Assembly (NCBI GenBank): GCA_017555905.1
Contig: JAFZFP010000027.1
Span: forward strand, 1 to 64,000
Reading direction: 5' to 3'
Origin: Alistipes sp.
GTDB taxonomy: Bacteria > Bacteroidota > Bacteroidia > Bacteroidales > Rikenellaceae
Length of the DNA stretch: 64,000 nt
In this document: positions 51,591 through 59,813 of the stretch, piece by piece
Position numbering within the stretch: position 1 is the stretch's first letter
How the letters are laid out: every line of letters begins with the position of its first letter
Program-made: the position numbers and the translations under genes
Notes under the pieces: generated by a model
What the model was told of the DNA's origin: nothing
Seen by the model: only the letters and a program-made list of their open reading frames with translations
The model's database searches: none

Positions 51591-52361
51591 TTAATCTTTA
51601 TAGACAACAACTAAGTCGTCGTTGCCTATGGCGTAGAGTTCTCGCTCGGAGGCTGTAGCGATGTCGCGACATGAGATGCGCTCTACACGGAAGCCTACGC
51701 TACGAAGGCGATCATCGTAATCACGGCCATAGACTCGGCGGTGGTCGTATTGGCCGAAGAGACGTGTGCGCTCCTCTCTATCCGTCACGCTGTCGTCCTC
51801 GAAGGTTGTGGCACGGCTCCTATCCTCGGGAACGAGGAGTATGCCCCAGCCACCATGGCATAGTATGCGGTGTAACTCCTTTAGTGCAACCGCGTCATTC
51901 TCAACGTGTTCGAGTAGGTGGTTGCAGATGACCACCTCTATAGTCCCATTGTCCAACGGAATCTGCTGAACGTCGAAGTGTAGGTCGGCTAGCGGAGACT
52001 CCAAGTCAGCAGTTATGTAGTTGCCACTATTGCCATAGAGGGGTTTCAGGTGGCGCATAAGCGATACCTCAGGGGCTATATGTAGCAGGCGAGGGCGACG
52101 CTCCAAAAGGTCGGTGTGGCGTGTTATCCACAGCCATATCATACGGTGGCGCTCCAGGGCCAAGCATCGTGGGCAGAGGGCATCCTCGCGCGAAGTGACA
52201 TAGCCATAGGGCATAAACTTGCGACGACGGCTACCACAGAGTGGACACTCCCTACCTCGTCCTAAGTAGGCGATACCCATAATGGGTACGGCCCACGAAG
52301 CAAGGCGCTGTAGCCAACTGCGTGGTATATGGTTTAATGCCCAACGGATAGCACTCTTCAT
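51591..52361 (-). CDS. SAM-dependent methyltransferase with N-terminal zinc site
   Basis: A 256-residue protein. A Cys cluster at about 39-66 ('CPLCGSRRR' and 'CPRCLALERHR') precedes a class I methyltransferase domain (about 90-220: 'LLHIAPEVSL', 'DVQQIPLDNGTIEVVICNHL', 'LEHV'). The pattern 'CPlCgs....c.rC.alerHR' is known from sugar- and lipid-modifying methyltransferases, but the substrate is unknown. The TATATTTG box at 52379-52372 (minus) may drive it. Confidence 0.75.
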   Translation of the reverse strand: MKSAIRWALNHIPRSWLQRLASWAVPIMGIAYLGRGRECPLCGSRRRKFMPYGYVTSREDALCPRCLALERHRMIWLWITRHTDLLERRPRLLHIAPEVSLMRHLKPLYGNSGNYITADLESPLADLHFDVQQIPLDNGTIEVVICNHLLEHVENDAVALKELHRILCHGGWGILLVPEDRSRATTFEDDSVTDREERTRLFGQYDHRRVYGRDYDDRLRSVGFRVERISCRDIATASERELYAIGNDDLVVVYKD

Positions 52362-52382
52362 AGGTTTAGCGCAAATATAGTG

Positions 52383-52592
52383 TTAAAAAGCCTTTGAGGC
52401 GATGTCGTCAATCTCCTCTTTGACCTCCAAAAGGATGTCACGGCAGAGGTCGATAAGTTCATTTGCTCGTTTCATCGTCGAGGGGAGTTTGTCGAGGGTA
52501 ACCTCTCCTGAACGTAACTTTGCAATGAGTCCCTCCAACTCCTCGATAGCCTCGCTATAGGTTGGGGTGTTTTTTGTACTCTTCTTAGCCAT
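52383..52592 (-). CDS. xseB: Exodeoxyribonuclease VII small subunit
   Basis: A 69-residue protein of helical-hairpin type, 'YSEAIEELEGLIAKLRSGEV' matching the XseB signature '.y..ai..Le.Iv..Le.ge..L'. It partners XseA, whose gene ends 14 bases before it. Length is normal. Confidence 0.93.
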   Translation of the reverse strand: MAKKSTKNTPTYSEAIEELEGLIAKLRSGEVTLDKLPSTMKRANELIDLCRDILLEVKEEIDDIASKAF

Positions 52593-52606
52593 ATATATAA
52601 TAAGTA

Positions 52607-53881
52607 TTACTCTTTGGTTATATTTTGCACTACGGCATTGATGGTGCCGTTGTGAAGGGTTATCTCTATCTGGTCGCCAATGTCAATCCCGTCGGTGGAG
52701 GTGATAATACCCTCGGATGTTTGCACAAGAGCAAAGCCGAGTTTAAGGATATTATCCAACGAGCAACTCTCCGTAAAGTGCTTGAGCGACTCGAGGCGTT
52801 GCTCCTCGGTGGCGATGATGCGTGAGGATAACTCCTTTACACTCTGCTCGATAGCCGAAAGATTGTGGCTATGGTTCGAGATATTTTGGCTCGCCAAGTG
52901 GCATAACTCCATCTTGCGTTGAGCCAGATATGCGCTCTGGTTGTTGAGCATCTGCTCCGAGAGTTGGCGAAATTCTGTGGCCAGGTCATATATAGTATTC
53001 AACTCCGCCGTGGCGCTATCCACCAAAAAGGCACCCACGGCCGTTGGGGTCTTGCACATATAGTGTGCGACCATATCCACTACTGAGACATCCTTGTCGT
53101 GGCCAATACCCGTGATTACCGCCATTGGCATCTGCGTAACGTAGAGGGCGATGCGGTAGGAGTCGAAGAGGGCTAAGTCGCTCGTAGAGCCTCCGCCACG
53201 GATGATGACCGCTACGTCGAAGTCACTCTCCCTCTCGGCAATGGCACTAAGCGCATTGATTATGCTCTCTTCAGCACCCTCGCCCTGCATAGTGGCCTCG
53301 AAGAGCGTTATGGCGAATTTGAAGGGCGATGACCCTATCTCGGTCATAAAGTCGCGATAGCCTGCAGCAGTGGCGCTCGACACAACAGCGATGCGCAGAA
53401 GAGGGCGAGGCAAGGAGAGTTCCCTATTCATATCCCATACGCCATCCTCCTTGAGGCGCTCGATGGTCTCACGGCGACGACGCTCAACATCTCCTAAGGT
53501 GTAGTTCGGGTCGAGGTCTATAATCTGGAGCGAGAAACCATAAATCTCGTGGTAGGTGACAACCACGCGGACTAAGACACCTATGCCCGAAGAGAGGGAG
53601 GAGCCTGTGGCCTCACGGAACATAGCATCTATCTGCGTGTAGTTGTTACGCCAAATCACGGCACGTGCTTCGGCACGGGGGGCGCCCTCGTTATTGCCCT
53701 TTTCAACGAGGTTGAGGTAGCAATGGCCCGAGCGATTGACCTTGAGTTCCGAAATCTCGGCACTCACCCACAAAGGGGTAGTGAAACACTCCTCCACAGT
53801 GGAACGCACCATACGTTGTAGGTCGTATAGTGTGATGCACGACTCCTTAGAGGTGAAGAGGTTGTGTTTCGAATACTCCAT
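52607..53881 (-). CDS. xseA: Exodeoxyribonuclease VII large subunit
   Basis: A 424-residue nuclease subunit. An N-terminal OB fold (about 14-115, 'WVSAEISELKVNRSGHCYLN') precedes the catalytic domain with 'RIAVVSSATAAGYRDF', 'VAVIIRGGGSTSDLALFD' and 'VITGIGHDKDVSVVD'. A helical coiled-coil part and 'LGFALVQTSEG' follow. It degrades single-stranded DNA to oligonucleotides with XseB. Confidence 0.93.
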   Translation of the reverse strand: MEYSKHNLFTSKESCITLYDLQRMVRSTVEECFTTPLWVSAEISELKVNRSGHCYLNLVEKGNNEGAPRAEARAVIWRNNYTQIDAMFREATGSSLSSGIGVLVRVVVTYHEIYGFSLQIIDLDPNYTLGDVERRRRETIERLKEDGVWDMNRELSLPRPLLRIAVVSSATAAGYRDFMTEIGSSPFKFAITLFEATMQGEGAEESIINALSAIAERESDFDVAVIIRGGGSTSDLALFDSYRIALYVTQMPMAVITGIGHDKDVSVVDMVAHYMCKTPTAVGAFLVDSATAELNTIYDLATEFRQLSEQMLNNQSAYLAQRKMELCHLASQNISNHSHNLSAIEQSVKELSSRIIATEEQRLESLKHFTESCSLDNILKLGFALVQTSEGIITSTDGIDIGDQIEITLHNGTINAVVQNITKE

Positions 53882-53888
53882 AGGTGGG

Positions 53889-54431
53889 CTAACGTATTAT
53901 TATGATTGGCTCGGTGGGTAACTCCTTGTGTAGGGGTAATTTTAGGTTCACCAGATGTTGGCTTGCAACACCCTCTCCCTTGCGTTGGGCAGGCTCCCAA
54001 AGAGGAGCATCCTCTATGGCCTTGGTCACACGGCCGAGGAATTGGCGAGAGGTGGACTCTAAGACCTCCTCGATGGAGGTGCGCCCCGTCTCATCTACGA
54101 CGATACGCAACGAGACACGCTCGGCAGGCATATTGTCGGGCCACTTAACCTTGGTGGCGAGGTAGTCGGTGAAGTTGTTGTAGCCCTCGGCAGAGAATCG
54201 TGCAGGGATATCGTAGCGAAGAGTGACAAGGATGACACCTTCGGATGCTTCGATGCCCCACTCGGCTATGGTCTCCTCGTCGGCAGGGAGTACGTCGATA
54301 CTCTCTATGTCGCTCTGTGCAATACCCTCGATACTCTCTACAGCCACGCCATTGACAACGTAGAGTGGGCCGTGGGCCGAGAGGCTAACGGCGGTGAAGA
54401 GTCCCGCAATGATGAGTAGCAACAGGCGCAT
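53889..54431 (-). CDS. Exported hybrid of TonB-receptor plug and TonB C-terminal domain
   Basis: A 180-residue secreted protein with signal 1-19. Residues about 20-72 look like the plug of a TonB-dependent receptor ('LYVVNGVAVESIEGIAQSDI' and 'ESIDVLPADEETIAEWGIEA', then 'GVILVTL'). Residues about 85-175 look like a TonB C-terminal domain ('VSLRIVVDETGRTSIEEVLE'). Such pairs occur at the ends of BlaR1/M56 proteins in Bacteroidota; here they stand alone without membrane anchor or protease. Role unknown. Confidence 0.68.
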   Translation of the reverse strand: MRLLLLIIAGLFTAVSLSAHGPLYVVNGVAVESIEGIAQSDIESIDVLPADEETIAEWGIEASEGVILVTLRYDIPARFSAEGYNNFTDYLATKVKWPDNMPAERVSLRIVVDETGRTSIEEVLESTSRQFLGRVTKAIEDAPLWEPAQRKGEGVASQHLVNLKLPLHKELPTEPIIIIR

Positions 54432-54453
54432 AACGAAGAGCGGTTAAGGGGTG

Positions 54454-55248
54454 TTATAGTTTGAATTTATAACTTATGCCAAATATGTGGCGCATCTCAT
54501 TTTCAAGAAGATAGCCCTTTAGTTTGCCACTATTTCCCTTGTAGTCGATGTTATACGAACGGTCGTAGTCGAAATAGTAGTAGAAGTCGAGGCGGTGGTT
54601 GCGGTCGGCACGGAACTTAACGCCAACACCAGCGCGGTAGCGGGTGATGTAGTTGTCGGTGGCCAGAGGCTCTGTCTTGTAGTTGGTTACCACGCCTGGG
54701 GCGTTGAGCGTATTGTGCAACTCGAACAGCACGTATGGGGTCCAACGAGAGTGGCGAATACTATAACTTGCCGTAAGGCGTGAGCGAAGTACCATCTCGG
54801 GGTTAGGCTTCTCGTAACGATTTACGGAGTCGGTACGGAAGGTGGTTTGCAGACGCTCCCTAAGTGCAAGTTCCACTTGGCCAATCTCCACGTTGCCCTC
54901 GAGGTTGGCATTTATGCGGTGGCGAGGCTTGTCCCACGCACGATCCTCGAAGTCGTGGATGTTGATAAGGATGTAGTCTGCACCGAGGTTGAAATATTTG
55001 CACACCTCGTAGTTGATGCCAGCCGAGGTCTGGAAACGATCCACGGAGCGGAAGTCGTTATTGAGACGCATCTGTAGGCCTGCCTCTAACGACAAGTTCT
55101 TCGCTACCTCCCACTCCACGGCACCCTCGACACGACCTCGGAAGTCGTCGCTGGTGACAGAGGCTGGGGCGGGAATCTCCTGTGCCTGAACTGCGCCAAT
55201 GGCGGCGAAGAGGAGTGCGATAGCAGTGATTATATGTAAGTGTTTCAT
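54454..55248 (-). CDS. DUF2490 outer-membrane protein
   Basis: A 264-residue exported barrel-like protein with signal 1-22 ('VQAQEIP'). The DUF2490 pattern is 'WEVAKNLSLEAGLQMRLNND' near 49-68, then alternating strands ('FNLGADYILINI', 'VGVKFRADRNHRLDFYYYFD') and a C-terminal aromatic-ended strand 'FGISYKFKL'. It follows a DUF4956 gene and precedes the TonB-like hybrid. The DUF2490-DUF4956-VTC order suggests a polyphosphate-linked envelope function, with no direct evidence. Confidence 0.75.
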   Translation of the reverse strand: MKHLHIITAIALLFAAIGAVQAQEIPAPASVTSDDFRGRVEGAVEWEVAKNLSLEAGLQMRLNNDFRSVDRFQTSAGINYEVCKYFNLGADYILINIHDFEDRAWDKPRHRINANLEGNVEIGQVELALRERLQTTFRTDSVNRYEKPNPEMVLRSRLTASYSIRHSRWTPYVLFELHNTLNAPGVVTNYKTEPLATDNYITRYRAGVGVKFRADRNHRLDFYYYFDYDRSYNIDYKGNSGKLKGYLLENEMRHIFGISYKFKL

Positions 55249-55267
55249 AATTAGGCTATTTTATTGG

Positions 55268-56011
55268 TTAGAAGGCGCTCTTCTCGTTTATCTTCATCGT
55301 ACTTTCGGACATCGGGTTCTCACCTCGCTGAGGGTAGTAGTAGACCTTGAGGAAGGCTACGTCGCGGAGGAAGTCCACGTTGCCAACATCTACCCTGAGA
55401 ACCTTATGTCCGAGGCGTGTCTCAAGGTCGGCAATAAGTTCTGCTCGACGGTCGGGGCGTATGAGTTCGATGCGCTCGTAGCATACCAACTTCGAGGCCT
55501 CACGCTTGCGCATAATGCCGTACTCGACGACAGTGAGGAGCAAGAGGAGAAGTCCGTTGGCGAGGGCCAACTCGGCATACGACACCATAAGGTTGATGCC
55601 ATTGATGACCGCCACAGCGATAGAGAGGAAGAGGTATGTCATCTCTCGAATAGGCACCATCTCGGTACGGTAGCGCATAATGCCGAAGATCATAAAGAGG
55701 CCGAGGCCTATGCTCACATCCACACCAACGCTCTTCATAAAGAAGAGGAGGAGAAAGACTGCCGAGCCAAAGAGCATAAAGGTCACGGAGAAACCCTTGC
55801 TATGGCTCTTGGGATAGTAGAAGAGCCAAGCGATGGCTGCAGTAACAAGCAGATTGACTGCGAATTGCAAGCATAACTGCTGAACAGAGATGCTATCACA
55901 CAAGGGGATGCCCAAGAAGGTAGCACCCGTGGTGTGGTCGCTATTTGTTAGGGCTGCAATCTCAGCATCGAAGAGATCTGGGTCGCCAATGGGGTTGTTT
56001 AGACCAAACAT
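55268..56011 (-). CDS. DUF4956 membrane protein
   Basis: A 247-residue membrane protein with four to five hydrophobic segments ('LLVTAAIAWLFYYP', 'VTFMLFGSAVFLLLFFM', 'GLGLFMIFGIMRYRTEM') and a C-terminal cytosolic ferredoxin-like part (about 185-247). 'IGLGLFMIFGIMRYRTEMVP' is the DUF4956 hallmark. In many bacteria such genes sit beside VTC-type polyphosphate polymerases, as here. Confidence 0.82.
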   Translation of the reverse strand: MFGLNNPIGDPDLFDAEIAALTNSDHTTGATFLGIPLCDSISVQQLCLQFAVNLLVTAAIAWLFYYPKSHSKGFSVTFMLFGSAVFLLLFFMKSVGVDVSIGLGLFMIFGIMRYRTEMVPIREMTYLFLSIAVAVINGINLMVSYAELALANGLLLLLLTVVEYGIMRKREASKLVCYERIELIRPDRRAELIADLETRLGHKVLRVDVGNVDFLRDVAFLKVYYYPQRGENPMSESTMKINEKSAF

Positions 56012-56025
56012 AACTTATAGGTTTT

Positions 56026-56844
56026 TTATTTAACGTCGTTTATTGTTACTCTATTGTAGCCGAGGCGCTTTTCGATGGCGCGTATCTTCTCCAACATCCT
56101 ATTGCGTTTGATGCCCTCGACTGTGAGTGCTGTGCCAAGGCAATACTTGCTTACCTTGAAGGGTTTGATACCCATCTGGTTGAATAGACGCTTGGTGGTG
56201 GAGGCTACTCGTCCATCCTGTTTTAGTTCGGCAATTGCCATACCCTTTACCTCTGCACTGCGCCCCGAGCGTACGTCCTCGTAGCGAAGGTCGAGGTCGA
56301 TGGTGATGCGCTCACTAAGGTCGGGATTTACCAAGGTGATACGCACAAAACGTGTTGATAGCGAGGGTAGTAGTGTGTCGAGATTGTAGCGTGCTAACGG
56401 GGTAACAAAGGTGTTGGCCTCGTCGTTTGTCTTGAAATCTGTGAAGCACTCGCGAGGGATCTCTATACGTCTCTTGTTGGTGCGTCCGCGGTTGTTCTTG
56501 TTCTTTACCTCGATAAATGTCGTGCCACTCTCGACATAGCAACGTGTGCGTATCTTCTGGCGTGTGAGTTGTTGGTTGTGGTGGGCGATATACATCGCTC
56601 GCTCCTCGGTATCGAAGTAGAGGGTGTCGTAGCGAGAGGCCAAGACCCCATCGTTAATCTGTACCCTATAGCCGAGCGACGAAGCCTCCTTAAGGAATGT
56701 GATGACACTCTCCTGGTCGAGGATGAACTTGGTGTCGATGCGGTTCATAAGTTTTACCGCACGCATCTCGTCCAATGATATGTGTCGCATCTCTGACCAC
56801 AGGTCGAGATTGTTGAGGTGTTCGTATGTGGCGTACGGTTGCAT
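56026..56844 (-). CDS. VTC-domain polyphosphate polymerase-like protein
   Basis: A 272-residue cytoplasmic protein of the VTC/triphosphate tunnel family. Its basic tunnel signature is 'RIDTKFIL' (35-42), 'YDTLYFDTEERAMY' and 'IEVKNKNNRGRTNKRRIE', with further basic residues 'KPFKVSKYCLG'. The eukaryotic counterpart (VTC4) makes polyphosphate from ATP. It precedes DUF4956 and DUF2490 genes by 14 and 19 bases, so the three form an operon. Confidence 0.83.
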   Translation of the reverse strand: MQPYATYEHLNNLDLWSEMRHISLDEMRAVKLMNRIDTKFILDQESVITFLKEASSLGYRVQINDGVLASRYDTLYFDTEERAMYIAHHNQQLTRQKIRTRCYVESGTTFIEVKNKNNRGRTNKRRIEIPRECFTDFKTNDEANTFVTPLARYNLDTLLPSLSTRFVRITLVNPDLSERITIDLDLRYEDVRSGRSAEVKGMAIAELKQDGRVASTTKRLFNQMGIKPFKVSKYCLGTALTVEGIKRNRMLEKIRAIEKRLGYNRVTINDVK

Positions 56845-56853
56845 AGGGTGGGG

Positions 56854-57279
56854 CTACTCGAAGGTGTATTCGAATTGACGGTATGAGTTGAGCGTGCCGT
56901 TGGCGTTGTAGTTCAAGCGACGGATGCAGACTCCGTTGCTGTCGTACTCATACTTTCGCACCTTATCCACCTTACCTCGCTCGTTATAGACTATCTCCTT
57001 GATGAGTTGGCCTTTGTCGTTGTATTCGAACTCCGCCTTCCACGCAAGGTGACGACCAAAGTCTGAGTACTCGGCTTCGGCAATGAGTTGCCCTTTGCTA
57101 TTGTAGGTCTCGGTGTGGTCTATCCACTTGTTCTTGCCATCGGGCGTGGTTTTCCACTCCTTGACCGTAAGGCTCTTGCCACGTTGTTTGGCCAAGAGGG
57201 CTCGCTCAGGAGACTCGGCAAAGGCAATAAAGGTGATGGTAAGTGCCACCAGTGATAGTATAAGACGTTGTAACTGCAT
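56854..57279 (-). CDS. Secreted protein with YD/MORN-like repeats
   Basis: A 141-residue exported protein from the ATG at 57279 (MQLQRLILSL, signal about 1-21). The body has three short repeats of the form 'Y.skGqli.ea.Y', for example 'TYNSKGQLIAEAEY' and 'EYNDKGQLIKEIVYNERGKV', as in YD/MORN-type beta repeats. It is a short secreted protein of unknown role. It lies 9 bases after the VTC gene start, so it may belong to that operon. Confidence 0.65.
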   Translation of the reverse strand: MQLQRLILSLVALTITFIAFAESPERALLAKQRGKSLTVKEWKTTPDGKNKWIDHTETYNSKGQLIAEAEYSDFGRHLAWKAEFEYNDKGQLIKEIVYNERGKVDKVRKYEYDSNGVCIRRLNYNANGTLNSYRQFEYTFE

Positions 57280-57357
57280 ACTCTTCGCTAAGAAATAAGG
57301 GGCCAATCCCGAGGTGGAATTGGTCCCTATGAAACTATTGTGGTACCTATCCACCCA

Positions 57358-58443
57358 CTACAACTCGCTCTCCTTCAAACGCTCAGCGTTCTCGGCAACG
57401 ATGAGTTGGTCGATAACATCCTGAATGTCACCGTCCATAATGGCTGAAAGGTTGTAGATTGTGTAGTTGATACGGTGGTCGGTGATACGTCCCTGAGGAT
57501 AGTTGTAGGTACGAATCTTTGCTGAACGGTCACCAGTAGAGACCATAGTCTTACGCTTCGACGCAATCTCGTCGAGGTACTTAGAGTACTCGAGGTTGAA
57601 TACACGTGTACGCAACTCCTCAAAGGCCTTGTCGAAGTTCTTAAGTTGGGACTTCTGATCCTGACACTGCACGACGATACCCGTAGGGATGTGGGTAAGG
57701 CGGATAGCAGAGTAGGTAGTATTTACCGACTGACCACCAGGACCTGATGCACAGAAGATATCCTTGCGGATATCGTTCATCGAAATCTCGATATCGAACT
57801 CCTCGGCCTCAGGAAGAACTGCTACGGATGCAGCAGAGGTGTGAACACGACCCTGAGTCTCGGTCTGTGGTACTCGCTGGACACGGTGTACGCCCGACTC
57901 ATACTTCAATGTGCCGTAGACGCTCTGACCAGTAACTTTAAGCACAACCTCCTTGTAACCACCTGCAGCACCGTCAGAGGCAGAGGTGATCTCGTAGCGC
58001 CAACCCTTCGACTCGATATACTTGGTGTACATACGGAGCAAGTCACCTGCGAAAATCGCAGCCTCGTCACCACCAGTACCACCACGAATCTCGACGATGG
58101 CGTTCTTGTCATCCTGTGGGTCTTTAGGGATAAGAAGCAACTTGATCTCCTCCTCCATCTTCTCGATAGCAGGCTCCAAGGTAGCAATCTCCTCACGTGC
58201 AATCTCTCTGAACTCCTCATCCTTCTCGTTAGCCAATACATCCTTTGCCTCGGCAAGGTTTGCAAGGGCTGTGCGGAAGCGGTCAGAGGTCTCGATGATA
58301 GGCTCCAACTCCTTGAACTCCTTGGTGAGTTGCACGAACTGCTTTACGTCGGCGATAACCTCGGGGTCGGTAAGTTTCTGACCTATCTCCTCGTATTTTA
58401 ACTTAAGGCCATCAAGGCGAATAAGTATCGAATTGTCTGCCAT
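57358..58443 (-). CDS. prfA: Peptide chain release factor 1
   Basis: A 361-residue RF1 that ends translation at UAA and UAG. The catalytic loop is 'GPGGQSVNTTYSAIRLTH' near residue 235, preceded by 'HRVQRVPQTETQGRVHTSAA' and the family's 'EIRGGTGGDEAAIFAGDL'. Length is normal for RF1, and the domain order distinguishes it from RF2. Its promoter lies in the region shared with the divergent phage-like module. Confidence 0.95.
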   Translation of the reverse strand: MADNSILIRLDGLKLKYEEIGQKLTDPEVIADVKQFVQLTKEFKELEPIIETSDRFRTALANLAEAKDVLANEKDEEFREIAREEIATLEPAIEKMEEEIKLLLIPKDPQDDKNAIVEIRGGTGGDEAAIFAGDLLRMYTKYIESKGWRYEITSASDGAAGGYKEVVLKVTGQSVYGTLKYESGVHRVQRVPQTETQGRVHTSAASVAVLPEAEEFDIEISMNDIRKDIFCASGPGGQSVNTTYSAIRLTHIPTGIVVQCQDQKSQLKNFDKAFEELRTRVFNLEYSKYLDEIASKRKTMVSTGDRSAKIRTYNYPQGRITDHRINYTIYNLSAIMDGDIQDVIDQLIVAENAERLKESEL

Positions 58444-58471
58444 ATTATATGCTTTAGTTTATTTAATTGCG

Positions 58472-58504
58472 CAAATATACAATTTTTTTTCGAAGAATCT
58501 ACAA
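58472..58504 (-). promoter_or_regulatory. Promoter of prfA
   Basis: Minus strand TTG (58504-58502), 22 bases, then TATATTTG (58479-58472). The spacing is at the long end. The start codon follows 28 bases after the box. Confidence 0.55.
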
Positions 58505-58577
58505 TCGTTAAGTCACTATATGTTAAATAATTGTATTTACAACTCAAAAATAATGTAAAAAAATTTAACAAAAAGAC

Positions 58578-58608
58578 TTGACAAACGCATTTTCACGTTG
58601 TATATTTG
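58578..58608 (+). promoter_or_regulatory. Strong promoter of phage-like module
   Basis: TTG (58578-58580), 20 bases, then TATATTTG (58601-58608): a full match to the Bacteroidota consensus with ideal spacing. The predicted start of transcription near 58615 leaves an untranslated leader of about 240 bases before the ATG at 58854. No terminator or known riboswitch is seen in it. No gene lies in 58444-58853. Confidence 0.8.
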
Positions 58609-58853
58609 CACTGTCAAACGGATGCTAACGAGAGTTGAAACGTAGGACTAAGGTCGAGGTGTGTGGCCGTGGTCGAAAAGTTGTAAACATTCGTAAAAAG
58701 CATATATACAGCGGATAAGGCTGGATTATTAATACCAATTAACATCTAATAAACATAGTTATTAACAGGCGCTAACAGTCTCTGTAAAAGGAGTGTTCAC
58801 GAGTGCTTGCAAGGACGAGTACACTATTTACTAACGTATTAAAATATTTGACT

Positions 58854-59813
58854 ATGAAATTTACATCTATCCCCTCAAATGGCGCAGATTGGAACAAGCC
58901 ACTGCTCTATACCATTGAGACAGACGAGTCTGACTCGGAGAGTGTTGCTGTAGATATTGTCGATGTAAACACCAGGCAATCAATAGGGTCATTTACGATT
59001 TACACCTCCACGACAAAGAGTTTCGACATTGCACCCTACCTGCGAAGCCAAGCGAGTATCGACCCTGTAGTACAGCAGAGTGGAATTGCGATATCGCCCT
59101 CGGCATTCAATGTCAGGGTGGTGGCGAATGGCATAGGGTCGGCACCTTGTCTATTTTACAGAGCGCCAATCGATTACACCATATCATCCATCTTGAGTGA
59201 TGCCGTGGAGAGTGACGAGGTCTCGGTGGGTGATGTATTCAAACTGACAATCTTTGCAGCCAAGAAGGTGATGGTGAAGGTTACTCGCTATTGGTTGTCG
59301 CCGAAAGTGTATGAGTATTCGATTGATACGCAGTGCAAACCAGTGGAGTTCTCCTACCTCTTCACCTCCACGACGACCCAAGATAAGTTCACAATTGAGG
59401 TGTTCTGTGATGGCACGCTAATTAAAACATACTCACGCAGTTATGTGCAATCCGCAGGCACTCAGACACTGCTTTGGTACAACCCTCGCGGAGGTATTGA
59501 GACCTACCCATTCCCTAAGCAGACGAGACTCTGTTGTCGGGCGGAGATAGAGAATCTGCAGGATGGTATGGGGGCATATACAAGGTTGAGTGGAGCGACA
59601 ACCCGAAGCGTGCTATGCTCGGCATACGAGAGTGAGGAGCGCATAAAGCACTTAGCTGAGATAATCCTTTCGCCAAGAGTCTATACGTGGCGAGGTGGTG
59701 AGTGTCAGGAGGTTAGACTCGCCAAACGAGAGATAGAGTTCAATAATCGGGGCCAACTCCTAAGCCTTGACATAGAGATTGAAGAGAAGTGGAAAGGGGG
59801 TAGACTATGGTAA
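58854..59813 (+). CDS. Unidentified beta-rich protein, first gene of phage-like module
   Basis: A 319-residue protein from the ATG at 58854 (MKFTSIPSNGADW); a GTG at 58803 in the same frame is less likely. It has no signal peptide and no membrane segment. It is beta-rich with Ser/Thr-heavy strands ('SIGSFTIYTSTTKSFDIAPY', 'KLTIFAAKKVMVKVTRYWLS'). I do not recognise a family. Its stop overlaps the next start (ATGGTAA), so the genes are coupled. A structural or tail-associated role is inferred only from the neighbours. Confidence 0.7.
   Translation: MKFTSIPSNGADWNKPLLYTIETDESDSESVAVDIVDVNTRQSIGSFTIYTSTTKSFDIAPYLRSQASIDPVVQQSGIAISPSAFNVRVVANGIGSAPCLFYRAPIDYTISSILSDAVESDEVSVGDVFKLTIFAAKKVMVKVTRYWLSPKVYEYSIDTQCKPVEFSYLFTSTTTQDKFTIEVFCDGTLIKTYSRSYVQSAGTQTLLWYNPRGGIETYPFPKQTRLCCRAEIENLQDGMGAYTRLSGATTRSVLCSAYESEERIKHLAEIILSPRVYTWRGGECQEVRLAKREIEFNNRGQLLSLDIEIEEKWKGGRLW

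Noticed and set aside
55199..55876. 225-codon plus-strand frame
   Set aside because: It is antisense to DUF4956 and DUF2490 genes, which have recognisable families.
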